Origin: JACKAQ01 sp965227145
GTDB lineage: Bacteria; Calditrichota; Calditrichia; RBG-13-44-9; J075
Assembly (NCBI GenBank): GCA_965227145.1
Contig: OZ245730.1
Location: 434,001-498,000, forward strand
Reading direction: 5' to 3'
DNA length: 64,000 nt
Below the pieces are notes generated by a model, which ran no database searches, was not told the DNA's origin, and saw only the letters and a list, made by a program, of their open reading frames with translations. Numbering within the stretch: position 1 is the first letter of the stretch; every line of letters starts with the position of its first letter. Both the position numbers and the translations under genes were made by a program. Of this stretch, positions 54,127 to 60,573 are shown piece by piece.

Positions 54127-54798
54127 TTAACTATTAAATATCTGATTAAAATTATAGAAGCAAGTCGGTTCGCTATTGTTCTTATTGTACTGCTTAAATT
54201 TCTTTGTGAGATTTGAAATAGCAATATACTTTGACATACTGTCACAGGTCTTTGATTTTCTTGCTTTTTGTAAAATTTTTAGTTGCACATCTTCAATTGA
54301 AATTAGACCAACTCCATTATTTTTCAAGATTTGGAGATCAACATTTTTAACATATCTTGAATGTATTGCAAGGTAAGAATAGTCCGAAAAGTAACTATAC
54401 CTAAGTGCTTGGTAAAAGCCCCCCCGCCAATCTTTAACTTTTACTTCTACCGAAGAAAGAGAGGGTAACTTTGAAAAATCTATATAATAATTAATAAAAA
54501 TCGAGTTGTTGTTTACTATTAATAAATTTTTGCTAATTAGTTCTTTGACTATGTTGTCTGTTTTTCTTTTTGCTAACTTAGATTGGCTGTAAAGGTCATA
54601 AGTGTTTTCAATGCGATTTTCAACAATTGCGTTATATATTTTCAAGGTATAATAATCGTTGATATATGGGCTGTTGACTTTTTTATCCAAGAAAGCGATA
54701 TCCGGAATTCCTATACCCATCCTAACCTCATTGGCATAGACAACTTTGCAACGTTCCAGAACGTTATTAAATGTTGCGACTAGCTCATTTTCTTTCAT
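54127..54798 (-). CDS. Putative PD-(D/E)XK nuclease-like protein with a winged-helix insert
   Basis: A 223-residue protein in a strongly AT-rich segment. I see a possible PD-(D/E)XK site: Asp33 in GIGIPDIAF, then Glu118-Val-Lys120 in SSVEVKVKDWRGGFYQALRY, with Gln130 where many such nucleases keep a conserved Gln. Between them (about 50-105) lies a winged-helix-like unit (LKIYNAIVENRIENTYDLYSQSKLAKRKTDNIVKELISKNLLIVNNN). A beta strand and helix follow (YLAIHSRYVKNVDLQILKNNGVGLISI), as expected for the fold. It begins 2 bp after the kinase gene ends, so the two are co-transcribed. I do not recognise a named family; nuclease activity is an inference from the motif. Confidence 0.6.
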   Translation of the reverse strand: MKENELVATFNNVLERCKVVYANEVRMGIGIPDIAFLDKKVNSPYINDYYTLKIYNAIVENRIENTYDLYSQSKLAKRKTDNIVKELISKNLLIVNNNSIFINYYIDFSKLPSLSSVEVKVKDWRGGFYQALRYSYFSDYSYLAIHSRYVKNVDLQILKNNGVGLISIEDVQLKILQKARKSKTCDSMSKYIAISNLTKKFKQYNKNNSEPTCFYNFNQIFNS

Positions 54799-54800
54799 TA

Positions 54801-56858
54801 CTATATACCATAAAGTTTTCTTAGTTTTTCAATTACTAACTGCCAGTTATTCAAAAATTGATAACTTTCAGGCTTAAATATAGCCTTAAGAGCCTTGTAA
54901 TAATTTAAACTTTCGACTATATCGTTATTGAGTTTATCCAATCTTTCTGTCGTTGTTTTTTGTAACAATATATCAATTTCATTTTGGATACGATACAAAA
55001 AGTGCTTTTTGGTGTTTTTGTCAATAATTATGTCTTCAGGTGGTTTTCCCTTGCAATAGGGACAATTGCAGGCCAAGTTTTTTCCAGTGGCTCCTGCGAG
55101 AATTGCAAAAAGTTTTGATGGGTCTTTTCGATTAATAGGGACATTCGCAAAAAGCTCAGGTATATAATATCTAACAAATAAATTATATGAATCTGTTCTG
55201 TCTTTGTATAAATCCTCATAAAAACTTTCAAATCTTGCGCTACCAGACTCAAAGCCATGGATTCCAAATGCAAGTAGTAACAAGCCAATTAAGCCTACTC
55301 TACCGGCAATGACTGGTTTACCAGAAGAAACTTGTAATGTTCTGAGTGTCTGAATGAAGTGGTATAGCTCTGAAGTTGATGATTGATGATTTATGCAATC
55401 GACATAAATAAGATAGCCGTCACATGGGAGACCAGTTAAAATGTTAATAAAATATTCTTTTTCAACCTTACTTGTTAATATCTCTGAACGAATTGAAAAA
55501 CCTGCGATTAGAGGAATTGAAATATTGTTTTCATCTAGATACATCCTAGTTTGTTTTATTAGGCGATAATCGACATTAAACCAGTTTAGCTGCCTATCGT
55601 GTTTTATTGTTATGTGTTCAGAATTATTACTTACGTGAAAGGGGCTGACTAAATAAGTGGGATCATGTTCCAGTTGAGTATCAATAACGCTTTTTATATA
55701 TTGGTATCTTTTTGTGTCATCATCTAAGTCAGATAACTCGATTTTTGAATAATTACTAGGCGCATAAGGTAGTTGTGTTAAACCTTTTACATCTGAAAAA
55801 GTATCATATGCTAAACGCATTGTTGCAGGGTCAAACATTAAATTTATTTTGGGGTTTTGTAGAATTTTTAGCAAATTTTTTTGTTGATATTGATGGTTGA
55901 TCGGGAAAATAGCATTTTTTATTTTATACCCGTCATTGAGGTACTCAGTTAATACTTGCTTCTCGTTCCAAGTTCTCAAATAAAGCCCTGGTTCAAAGTA
56001 ATTACGATTATGCTTTGGTAGTTGGTTATTTGTGATATTAAAGTATTTTTTTATATCAGATATCGAATTTGGTCGATTATGTACAGTTTTTTCAAGAAGA
56101 TGATAAATCAACTTTTCATAGGACGCATCTAAATCTGGTCGATATAATAATATAGAATCCGGCCTATTATTTAGAATTCTATAAAATAATTCAGGAAGTG
56201 AGGTTGCTCTCCCATAGGGACTTACTTTAGTAAGAATTTCAAAGTATAACACTCCTAAGGAATAATAATCAGAACGGTAATCTATATTTTTTGAATCATT
56301 TATTTGTTCTGGTGACATATACAGTGGGCTACCAATTTGGCTTCCTGTGCTGGTTAGCGAGGAATAATCAATAAGCTTTGAAAGCCCAAAGTCGAGAAGT
56401 TTTATTTCACCTGCGTTTGTTAAGTAGATATTCTCAGGCTTTAAGTCCCTATGAATTATTCCCTTAGAGTGTATTGCATTTAATCCTTCTAGTATTTGAA
56501 AAAAGATGTCCTTTTCATTAATTTGTCGATTATTCCTTATTATATCACGGATATCTGAGCCCTCAAGGAATTCCATCACGACATAGATATAAATTTGTGA
56601 ATTTTCTATTAATTCTCCACTCTCAATGTATTTGATCACATTTGGGTGATCGATTCTTGTTAAGGTTTCAATCTCTCTTGAAATACGGTTATTCGCCCCT
56701 CGTGTAAATTCCTCATAAACATATTCTCTATTAAATATTTTAATGGCATAGGTTTTAGAAGTAGTATCCCTAATGCATTTATAGACTGATCCAAATGCAC
56801 CTTTTCCAATAAAAGAGGATATTGAATAGCATCCAATTTTTTTTCCTAACATTACCAT
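54801..56858 (-). CDS. Ser/Thr protein kinase fused to a large C-terminal module with a TGT-like zinc motif
   Basis: A 685-residue protein. Residues 10-275 are a complete Hanks-type kinase: glycine loop IGKGAFGSVYK (17-27), Lys40, Glu62, HRDLKPEN (136-143), DFG (156-158) and SPEQ. There is no membrane helix. Residues about 285-685 are a different domain that I cannot name with certainty. Alternating strands and helices (INLMFDPATMRLAYDTFSDVKGL, PLIAGFSIRSEIL, GYLIYVDCIN, PVIAGRVGLIGLLLLAFGIHGFESG) suggest a TIM barrel. C597-x-C599-x(2)-C602 with H619 (NLACNCPYCKG ... KKHFLY) resembles the zinc site of tRNA-guanine transglycosylases. The start may be the ATG at 56858 or at 56852, both behind AAAGGAAAGGG. 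The nuclease-like gene follows 2 bp downstream. A kinase plus modifying enzyme plus nuclease in a mobile AT-rich island suggests defence, but this is inference. Confidence 0.75.
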   Translation of the reverse strand: MVMLGKKIGCYSISSFIGKGAFGSVYKCIRDTTSKTYAIKIFNREYVYEEFTRGANNRISREIETLTRIDHPNVIKYIESGELIENSQIYIYVVMEFLEGSDIRDIIRNNRQINEKDIFFQILEGLNAIHSKGIIHRDLKPENIYLTNAGEIKLLDFGLSKLIDYSSLTSTGSQIGSPLYMSPEQINDSKNIDYRSDYYSLGVLYFEILTKVSPYGRATSLPELFYRILNNRPDSILLYRPDLDASYEKLIYHLLEKTVHNRPNSISDIKKYFNITNNQLPKHNRNYFEPGLYLRTWNEKQVLTEYLNDGYKIKNAIFPINHQYQQKNLLKILQNPKINLMFDPATMRLAYDTFSDVKGLTQLPYAPSNYSKIELSDLDDDTKRYQYIKSVIDTQLEHDPTYLVSPFHVSNNSEHITIKHDRQLNWFNVDYRLIKQTRMYLDENNISIPLIAGFSIRSEILTSKVEKEYFINILTGLPCDGYLIYVDCINHQSSTSELYHFIQTLRTLQVSSGKPVIAGRVGLIGLLLLAFGIHGFESGSARFESFYEDLYKDRTDSYNLFVRYYIPELFANVPINRKDPSKLFAILAGATGKNLACNCPYCKGKPPEDIIIDKNTKKHFLYRIQNEIDILLQKTTTERLDKLNNDIVESLNYYKALKAIFKPESYQFLNNWQLVIEKLRKLYGI

Positions 56859-57029
56859 CCCTTTCCTTTAAAGAAGTCGTTACACATATTTTTAATACTA
56901 CTGAAAAAATTTAAGTTCTTCGAAAGATCCTCATAAGTATTAAATGTTTGGAGTTTTTAGAATTAGATAAAAAACAAAGCTTAACAAGAATAATTCTTTG
57001 GGTTATTAAAAGTTAAATAAAAGAGGATT

Positions 57030-58025
57030 TCAGTCCTGCCAGGCAGTCAGAACTCCATTCTCAAAGTAAACATAAGTGCGATAATAAACCCACTGCTCAT
57101 GAACTCCCCACGATCCAACCGACCTGTTAATATCACGAGGATCACCCCAGCTTGCACGTACCATTTCCCTGCTCATTCCAATATAAATTTCTCCATTTAA
57201 GATTTGATTTTTTCTAGAACGTGATAATTTTGGATTGTCTCTAACGAATTTTTGTCTTCTTAAATCACTTTCAGAAATTAAAGCCACTTCACGATAGCTT
57301 ACAAGATCCTTGCTTATCCAAGCATCTGTATACTTTTGTTTTAACTGTTTAAGGGTAGACGGGGTAGTGTTATTATTTTTAATACGAATCTTAATCCAGC
57401 TTCCCGCTTCAAGATTTTTATAAACAATTTCTCCTTGCCTAAGAGTTGATACAATTTTGCCACCAGTTGATGATGTATCTCGTACATTGGCAGTTAGTGA
57501 GCTAATCCATAACGGTGTTGATTCATACTCAATGTCAAGTTTTTTGGCATTAGTGCTCTCGGCTTTTCGGTCTATTGAGCTTTTAAATGTGCCCTCATTA
57601 TTAACATGAAAGCTTAACTCTCGTTTGATAGATGCAAGTTCATTTTGTAGTTTTGTAAATGAGGATATGTCTGGTGAGTCTTTAATGAATGATTCAAAAA
57701 TAAAACCCTTTTTACCTTGAAACTCAACAAAGGCATACTTTTGTGATTCATGTCTGTTTTCAATAAAACGAAATAAATGGATTTCATCTCCGGAACTAAT
57801 TTTAGCAATTTTTTTTGAACTACGTGATCCTTCTCTGAATAAACTCGCGCCATATACCAGCTTGACGGTTAGCCCTTCATTATTGATCCTATTAATTTGT
57901 GTTTCTAATTTTTTTTCAAGAAGTGTTAAGCTATCAAGTTTAGCCACATATAAGCGATTTGCTACGTCGGAGTACTGCGCATGGCAAATCAGGCTAACAA
58001 ATAACAATAATATCGTAATTCTCAT
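57030..58025 (-). CDS. Exported protein with SH3b-like domains and a SmpA/BamE-like C-terminus
   Basis: The 331-residue product has a signal peptide (MRITILLLFVSLICHAQ). A helical segment follows, then two bacterial SH3-like units: residues about 52-115 (VKLVYGASLFREGSRSSKKIAKISSGDEIHLF ... KGFIFESFI) and about 172-240 (LTANVRDTSSTGGKIVSTLRQGEIVYKNLEAGSWIKIRI). The end (about 278-331) resembles the SmpA/BamE fold: GEIYIGMSREMVRASWGDPRDINRSVGSWGVHEQWVYY. SH3b domains commonly bind peptidoglycan or peptides. It is in the same AT-rich island and on the same strand as the kinase, 171 bp upstream of it. Its part in the cargo is unknown. Confidence 0.7.
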   Translation of the reverse strand: MRITILLLFVSLICHAQYSDVANRLYVAKLDSLTLLEKKLETQINRINNEGLTVKLVYGASLFREGSRSSKKIAKISSGDEIHLFRFIENRHESQKYAFVEFQGKKGFIFESFIKDSPDISSFTKLQNELASIKRELSFHVNNEGTFKSSIDRKAESTNAKKLDIEYESTPLWISSLTANVRDTSSTGGKIVSTLRQGEIVYKNLEAGSWIKIRIKNNNTTPSTLKQLKQKYTDAWISKDLVSYREVALISESDLRRQKFVRDNPKLSRSRKNQILNGEIYIGMSREMVRASWGDPRDINRSVGSWGVHEQWVYYRTYVYFENGVLTAWQD

Positions 58026-58078
58026 CTTTTCCCTCGCCGAATGACAAAAAATTAGATATTTATTTATTTCAAAAGTCC

Positions 58079-58522
58079 TTATCTCCCCAAAAACTTCTCA
58101 ATCTCCTTCCGGTCCGGATCGGTGATGCTGCCGAGCTGGGTCAGCTTTGCCTTCGTCTCGAAGATGACCTCCTCGCACTGCTGCAGAGCTTCCGGGCTTA
58201 CGGCGTTGGATTCCTCCGCGTCCATGTGAAATCCCAGCATAAAGTTCAGAAAGTTGTTCAGGATGTGCTGGCTTGACCTAACGGACGCCAGAAACACCTC
58301 CCTTTTTTCCTGCTCCTTTTTCGCCATCTGCTCAAAATGGTGCTTGATAAGTATATATAGCATCGCAGTAGTTGCGACGACAAAAAGCCACCCCTTGAAC
58401 GTTTGGGCTACGGTAACAAGATCAAGGGTTTTAAATAAAAGAGCTACGGCTTTATCTGAAAGCAAAATCCATATAGTGCCAATCATGAAATAGATCAGCG
58501 GGATTTTAAGCTGAGGCTTCAT
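58079..58522 (-). CDS. Small membrane protein resembling a histidine-kinase N-terminus without the ATPase
   Basis: The 147-residue product has two membrane helices (about 9-29 and 43-61; YFMIGTIWILLSDKAVALLF and GWLFVVATTAMLYILIKH). This layout often starts PAS or GGDEF sensor kinases in environmental bacteria. A charged coiled coil leads to SSQHILNNFLNFMLGF with His86, reminiscent of a phosphotransfer or DHp helix (H-x-x-x-N). The protein ends 60 residues later without any GHKL ATPase. It could be a natural stub, a phosphotransfer protein or a truncated gene. Three repeat elements lie upstream in the probable promoter region. Confidence 0.65.
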   Translation of the reverse strand: MKPQLKIPLIYFMIGTIWILLSDKAVALLFKTLDLVTVAQTFKGWLFVVATTAMLYILIKHHFEQMAKKEQEKREVFLASVRSSQHILNNFLNFMLGFHMDAEESNAVSPEALQQCEEVIFETKAKLTQLGSITDPDRKEIEKFLGR

Positions 58523-58607
58523 TAACAGTTACTCCGATTTGTGGTTTCATAGATCACAGCACAGATGGGTAGCTGAATGTAGCCAGTTTTTATATCGAAA
58601 GAAATCC

Positions 58608-58671
58608 GCGATTACGGAGCTTTGGAGTGATTTTCTCTGTAATTACGGAGAGCTTCTCTGTAATTACGGAG
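58608..58671 (-). repeat. Phased near-palindromic repeats, candidate operators
   Basis: TTCTCTGTAATTACGGAG occurs twice, identically, at 58633-58650 and 58654-58671 (period 21 bp). The core CTCTGTAATTACGGAG is a 16-bp palindrome with one mismatched pair. A half copy (ATTACGGAG) lies at 58611-58619, 31 bp before the next one. Periods of 21 and 31 bp place all copies on one DNA face. On the minus strand they precede a TATAAA (58589-58594) and the membrane-protein gene starting at 58522, with the half site at the -35 position, as expected for activator or repressor sites. Confidence 0.7.
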
Positions 58672-58707
58672 GGCAATATGTCAAAATACAGAGGCGCAAA
58701 CGGCCTT

Positions 58708-59058
58708 TTAGTCGAGGTCGTCTACCATCCCCTTTAAAAATTCCAGAATGCTTTCCCGCTTTTTTTCGGGCATCCGCATGAGCAGGTCGTAGATTTCTTT
58801 CATGTCCGGGCGGAGTTCGTTTTGGGGTATTGGCTTTGATTTCTCAAAGTATACCAAATCGCCATCCTCAATAATTTCACGATTAAACGCCTCAGCTATT
58901 GACCTTACAGTTGCTTCCTGAACGTTTTGCGTTTCGCCAATGATGATTTTTCTTAGTCCTGGGTAAGACATGCCTACTCGTTTTGCCATTTCGGGAATTG
59001 ACAAACGCTCCTCTTTTCGAAGCTCCTCTATGGCCTCCCTGATGTTCGAGTATCGCAT
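58708..59058 (-). CDS. XRE-family HTH regulator
   Basis: I start at the ATG at 59058 (116 residues) because a good promoter places the transcript start on that codon. In-frame GTG codons at 59073 and 59100 are alternatives. Residues 3-58 form an XRE-type HTH (IREAIEELRKEERLSIPEMAKRVGMSYPGLRKIIIGETQNVQEATVRSIAEAF). The rest is an acidic linker and a helical tail (MKEIYDLLMRMPEKKRESILEFLKGMV) suited to dimer formation. There is no S24 protease domain, so it is not self-cleaving. It is transcribed away from the small gene at 59197, across an operator-rich gap, like a lysogeny or maintenance switch of the element. Confidence 0.82.
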   Translation of the reverse strand: MRYSNIREAIEELRKEERLSIPEMAKRVGMSYPGLRKIIIGETQNVQEATVRSIAEAFNREIIEDGDLVYFEKSKPIPQNELRPDMKEIYDLLMRMPEKKRESILEFLKGMVDDLD

Positions 59059-59063
59059 ATCAA

Positions 59064-59092
59064 AATATAGCACTTGTCTAATCCTTTGTAAA
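59064..59092 (-). promoter_or_regulatory. Promoter of the XRE gene, apparently giving a leaderless mRNA
   Basis: On the minus strand, TTTACA (plus 59087-59092), a 17-bp spacer and TATATT (59064-59069). The expected start of transcription, about 7 nt further, coincides with the ATG at 59058. Just upstream of the -35 are three TTATAAA heptamers at exact 10-bp steps (59101, 59111, 59121). Confidence 0.6.
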
Positions 59093-59133
59093 TGAAACAC
59101 TTATAAACTTTTATAAATTTTTATAAAAAAATA

Positions 59134-59191
59134 TTGCCTCGTTAGTTTATAGAAGTTATATTATTTCCGTTACTTTTATAAACTAACGAGG
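59134..59191 (+). promoter_or_regulatory. Divergent promoter framed by a perfect 15-bp inverted repeat
   Basis: CCTCGTTAGTTTATA (59137-59151) and TATAAACTAACGAGG (59177-59191) are perfect inverted copies 25 bp apart. Between and across them lie TTGCCT (59134-59139), a 17-bp spacer and TATATT (59157-59162). The right arm ends in GAGG, the ribosome binding site of the gene at 59197. With transcription starting near 59169, the arms act best as DNA operators. If transcription starts further upstream, they would pair in RNA and hide the binding site. Confidence 0.65.
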
Positions 59192-59196
59192 ACAAC

Positions 59197-59433
59197 ATGG
59201 ATCGAACATCAATTTCCGTTTTCAAACCAACCAAGGAAAAATTTGACCAGGCACGGCGGAAGTATCCCAAATACACAGCCAACGATGACGAGTTTTTGTC
59301 TTGCCTGCTTCATCTGTTTGATGATGCTGAAAATTCCATTTTCGAGGGTTCGGAAAACGCGGAAGCGCCATCCCTGTTGAGCAAAGATAATAACATTTCA
59401 AATTTTCAACAAGCCACAAAAGAAAGCGCATAA
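59197..59433 (+). CDS. Small element protein, possibly ribbon-helix-helix-like
   Basis: The 78-residue product follows GAGG at the proper distance. The first 45 residues (RTSISVFKPTKEKFDQARRKYPKYTANDDEFLSCLLHLFD) recall the strand-helix-helix pattern of CopG/Arc proteins, but the match is weak. The tail is acidic and low in structure. It is the first gene rightward from the divergent control region and may be a regulator or a phage-early protein. It ends 10 bp before the excisionase-like gene, so the two are co-transcribed. Confidence 0.6.
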   Translation: MDRTSISVFKPTKEKFDQARRKYPKYTANDDEFLSCLLHLFDDAENSIFEGSENAEAPSLLSKDNNISNFQQATKESA

Positions 59434-59443
59434 GGAGCGTGTT

Positions 59444-59782
59444 ATGCCAAAGCCAATTAACCCATTTGATGTGCGGGAGCTGGTCCGGAAGGGGCATGTG
59501 CTTCCGCTGCTGCTGAACCAGCAGAATACCGCGGCTTTTATCGGCGTTTCGGAATCGCTGCTGAAGGTCTGGATTCAGGACGGCGTGTTTCCCGTCCGCC
59601 CGTTCAAAAACGGCTGGTACCGGCGAATTGACGTGGAAACCTACATCAACCAGCCTATTGAAAAAACGGACGACGAGCTGGTTGATGAGATATACTCAGA
59701 TTTTCAAGCCGAGATGGGATCACACCACAGAAAGGAGGGCAGAGATTTTGGCGCGGCGGGCTCAAACGCTCTGAACGGCTGA
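59444..59782 (+). CDS. AlpA/excisionase-like HTH protein
   Basis: The 112-residue product starts after AAGGAG. Residues 22-70 form a MerR/AlpA-type winged helix: LLLNQQNTAAFIGVSESLLKVWIQDGVFPVRPFKNGWYRRIDVETYINQPI. Such helix-turn-helix proteins bind DNA at excision or replication sites of elements. The tail is probably disordered. Its place between the control region and the recombination genes suits an excisionase or an early activator. It could equally be a DNA-binding helper for replication. Confidence 0.72.
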   Translation: MPKPINPFDVRELVRKGHVLPLLLNQQNTAAFIGVSESLLKVWIQDGVFPVRPFKNGWYRRIDVETYINQPIEKTDDELVDEIYSDFQAEMGSHHRKEGRDFGAAGSNALNG

Positions 59783-59806
59783 CAGGCTTGCCGTACTTCG
59801 AAGGAC

Positions 59807-59839
59807 GGGCGGCGGGCTCCTTGGGTTGAGGCGCCGCCC
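59807..59839 (+). other. Strong GC-rich hairpin between two small genes
   Basis: GGGCGGCG (59807-59814) and CGCCGCCC (59832-59839) are perfect 8-bp arms with a 17-nt loop, followed by AAATTTT. The weak U-tract makes a full terminator doubtful. It may be an attenuator or a processing/stability element that lowers expression of the downstream genes. Confidence 0.45.
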
Positions 59840-59871
59840 AAATTTTAACACCACAAAAGGGAAGGCAGATC

Positions 59872-60201
59872 ATGAAACGGACTTTTAAATCGCTCAAAAA
59901 AATCATTGACCGGCTGAAGCTTCGCCTGCGGCTGCTAACGGTTGCGACGGTTTGCAAGTGGCACGATAGCGTAACGCCGCCCATCAATATGCGTTCTGCC
60001 CTGCTGTTCTGGGTTTACTACAAAACCGGCAGGCTGGACGCATTTCACATTTCCGGGGGGATTTGCCCGGCATGCGCTGCAAAGGTGCGGCAGTCTGCAG
60101 CGCTTCCGCAGCGGGCCGGCAGGTTCGAACGCGGGACTTTTTTCGACCGGTTAATGAGAAAATTCTTCAAAGGAGGTGAATCGAATGCTAACGCCAGTTG
60201 A
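59872..60201 (+). CDS. Small basic protein with a CxxC motif, unknown function
   Basis: The 109-residue product starts with a strongly basic segment (MKRTFKSLKKIIDRLKLRLRLL). It continues with a hydrophobic middle (INMRSALLFWVYYKTGRLDAFHISGG) and CPAC, and ends basic (FFDRLMRKFFKGGESN). One Cys pair (with another Cys at residue 28) could bind zinc. I recognise no family. The gene overlaps the next one by 17 bp, typical for compact phage-like operons. Coding status is likely but not certain. Confidence 0.5.
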   Translation: MKRTFKSLKKIIDRLKLRLRLLTVATVCKWHDSVTPPINMRSALLFWVYYKTGRLDAFHISGGICPACAAKVRQSAALPQRAGRFERGTFFDRLMRKFFKGGESNANAS

Positions 60202-60484
60202 AGCAGCAAGCCTGGATCGCTGGATCACTACCCGCCCGGACGATACGAAAAGCAACTCTGCCGGCTGCGAATGCTGCAGCGGGCCGTTTGACCCGGACGC
60301 CGAGGGCGTGGTTGCATGGGAAAAGGGGCGCGAAATCGTGGTTGCGGTTTGCGAAAGCTGCGTTCCGGAGATGTTCTCAAGGTATGCAAAAGTAGTTGAA
60401 AGCTGCCTCGCCGGGCATCCGTACGACCGGAAGGAGCTGGGGAAGGCTAACCGGTTTATCCGGCAGATGTTGTCAGAAATGTAA
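60185..60484 (+). CDS. Small zinc-ribbon-like protein
   Basis: The 99-residue product uses the ATG at 60185 behind a near-perfect AAAGGAGGTG, 8 nt away. A GTG nine bases earlier lies inside that ribosome binding site and is unlikely. Two Cys pairs, CECC (about residue 28) and CESC (about residue 57), flank a beta-rich stretch (GVVAWEKGREIVVAV), as in small zinc ribbons. The C-terminus is helical. It probably belongs to the early-gene operon of the element. An imperfect hairpin (60487-60510) separates it from the RecA-fold gene. Confidence 0.6.
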   Translation: MLTPVEAASLDRWITTRPDDTKSNSAGCECCSGPFDPDAEGVVAWEKGREIVVAVCESCVPEMFSRYAKVVESCLAGHPYDRKELGKANRFIRQMLSEM

Positions 60485-60573
60485 AACCCCACGATGAGCA
60501 GATCGCGGGGCTATTATCGGGTTGTGAGTAAATCATTGCACTCACCCACACCAAAAAATTAAGGAGAAAATCG

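Noticed and set aside
58608..58671. CRISPR array
   Set aside because: Only two full repeats with 3 bp between them and no spacers or cas genes; the units are operator-like.
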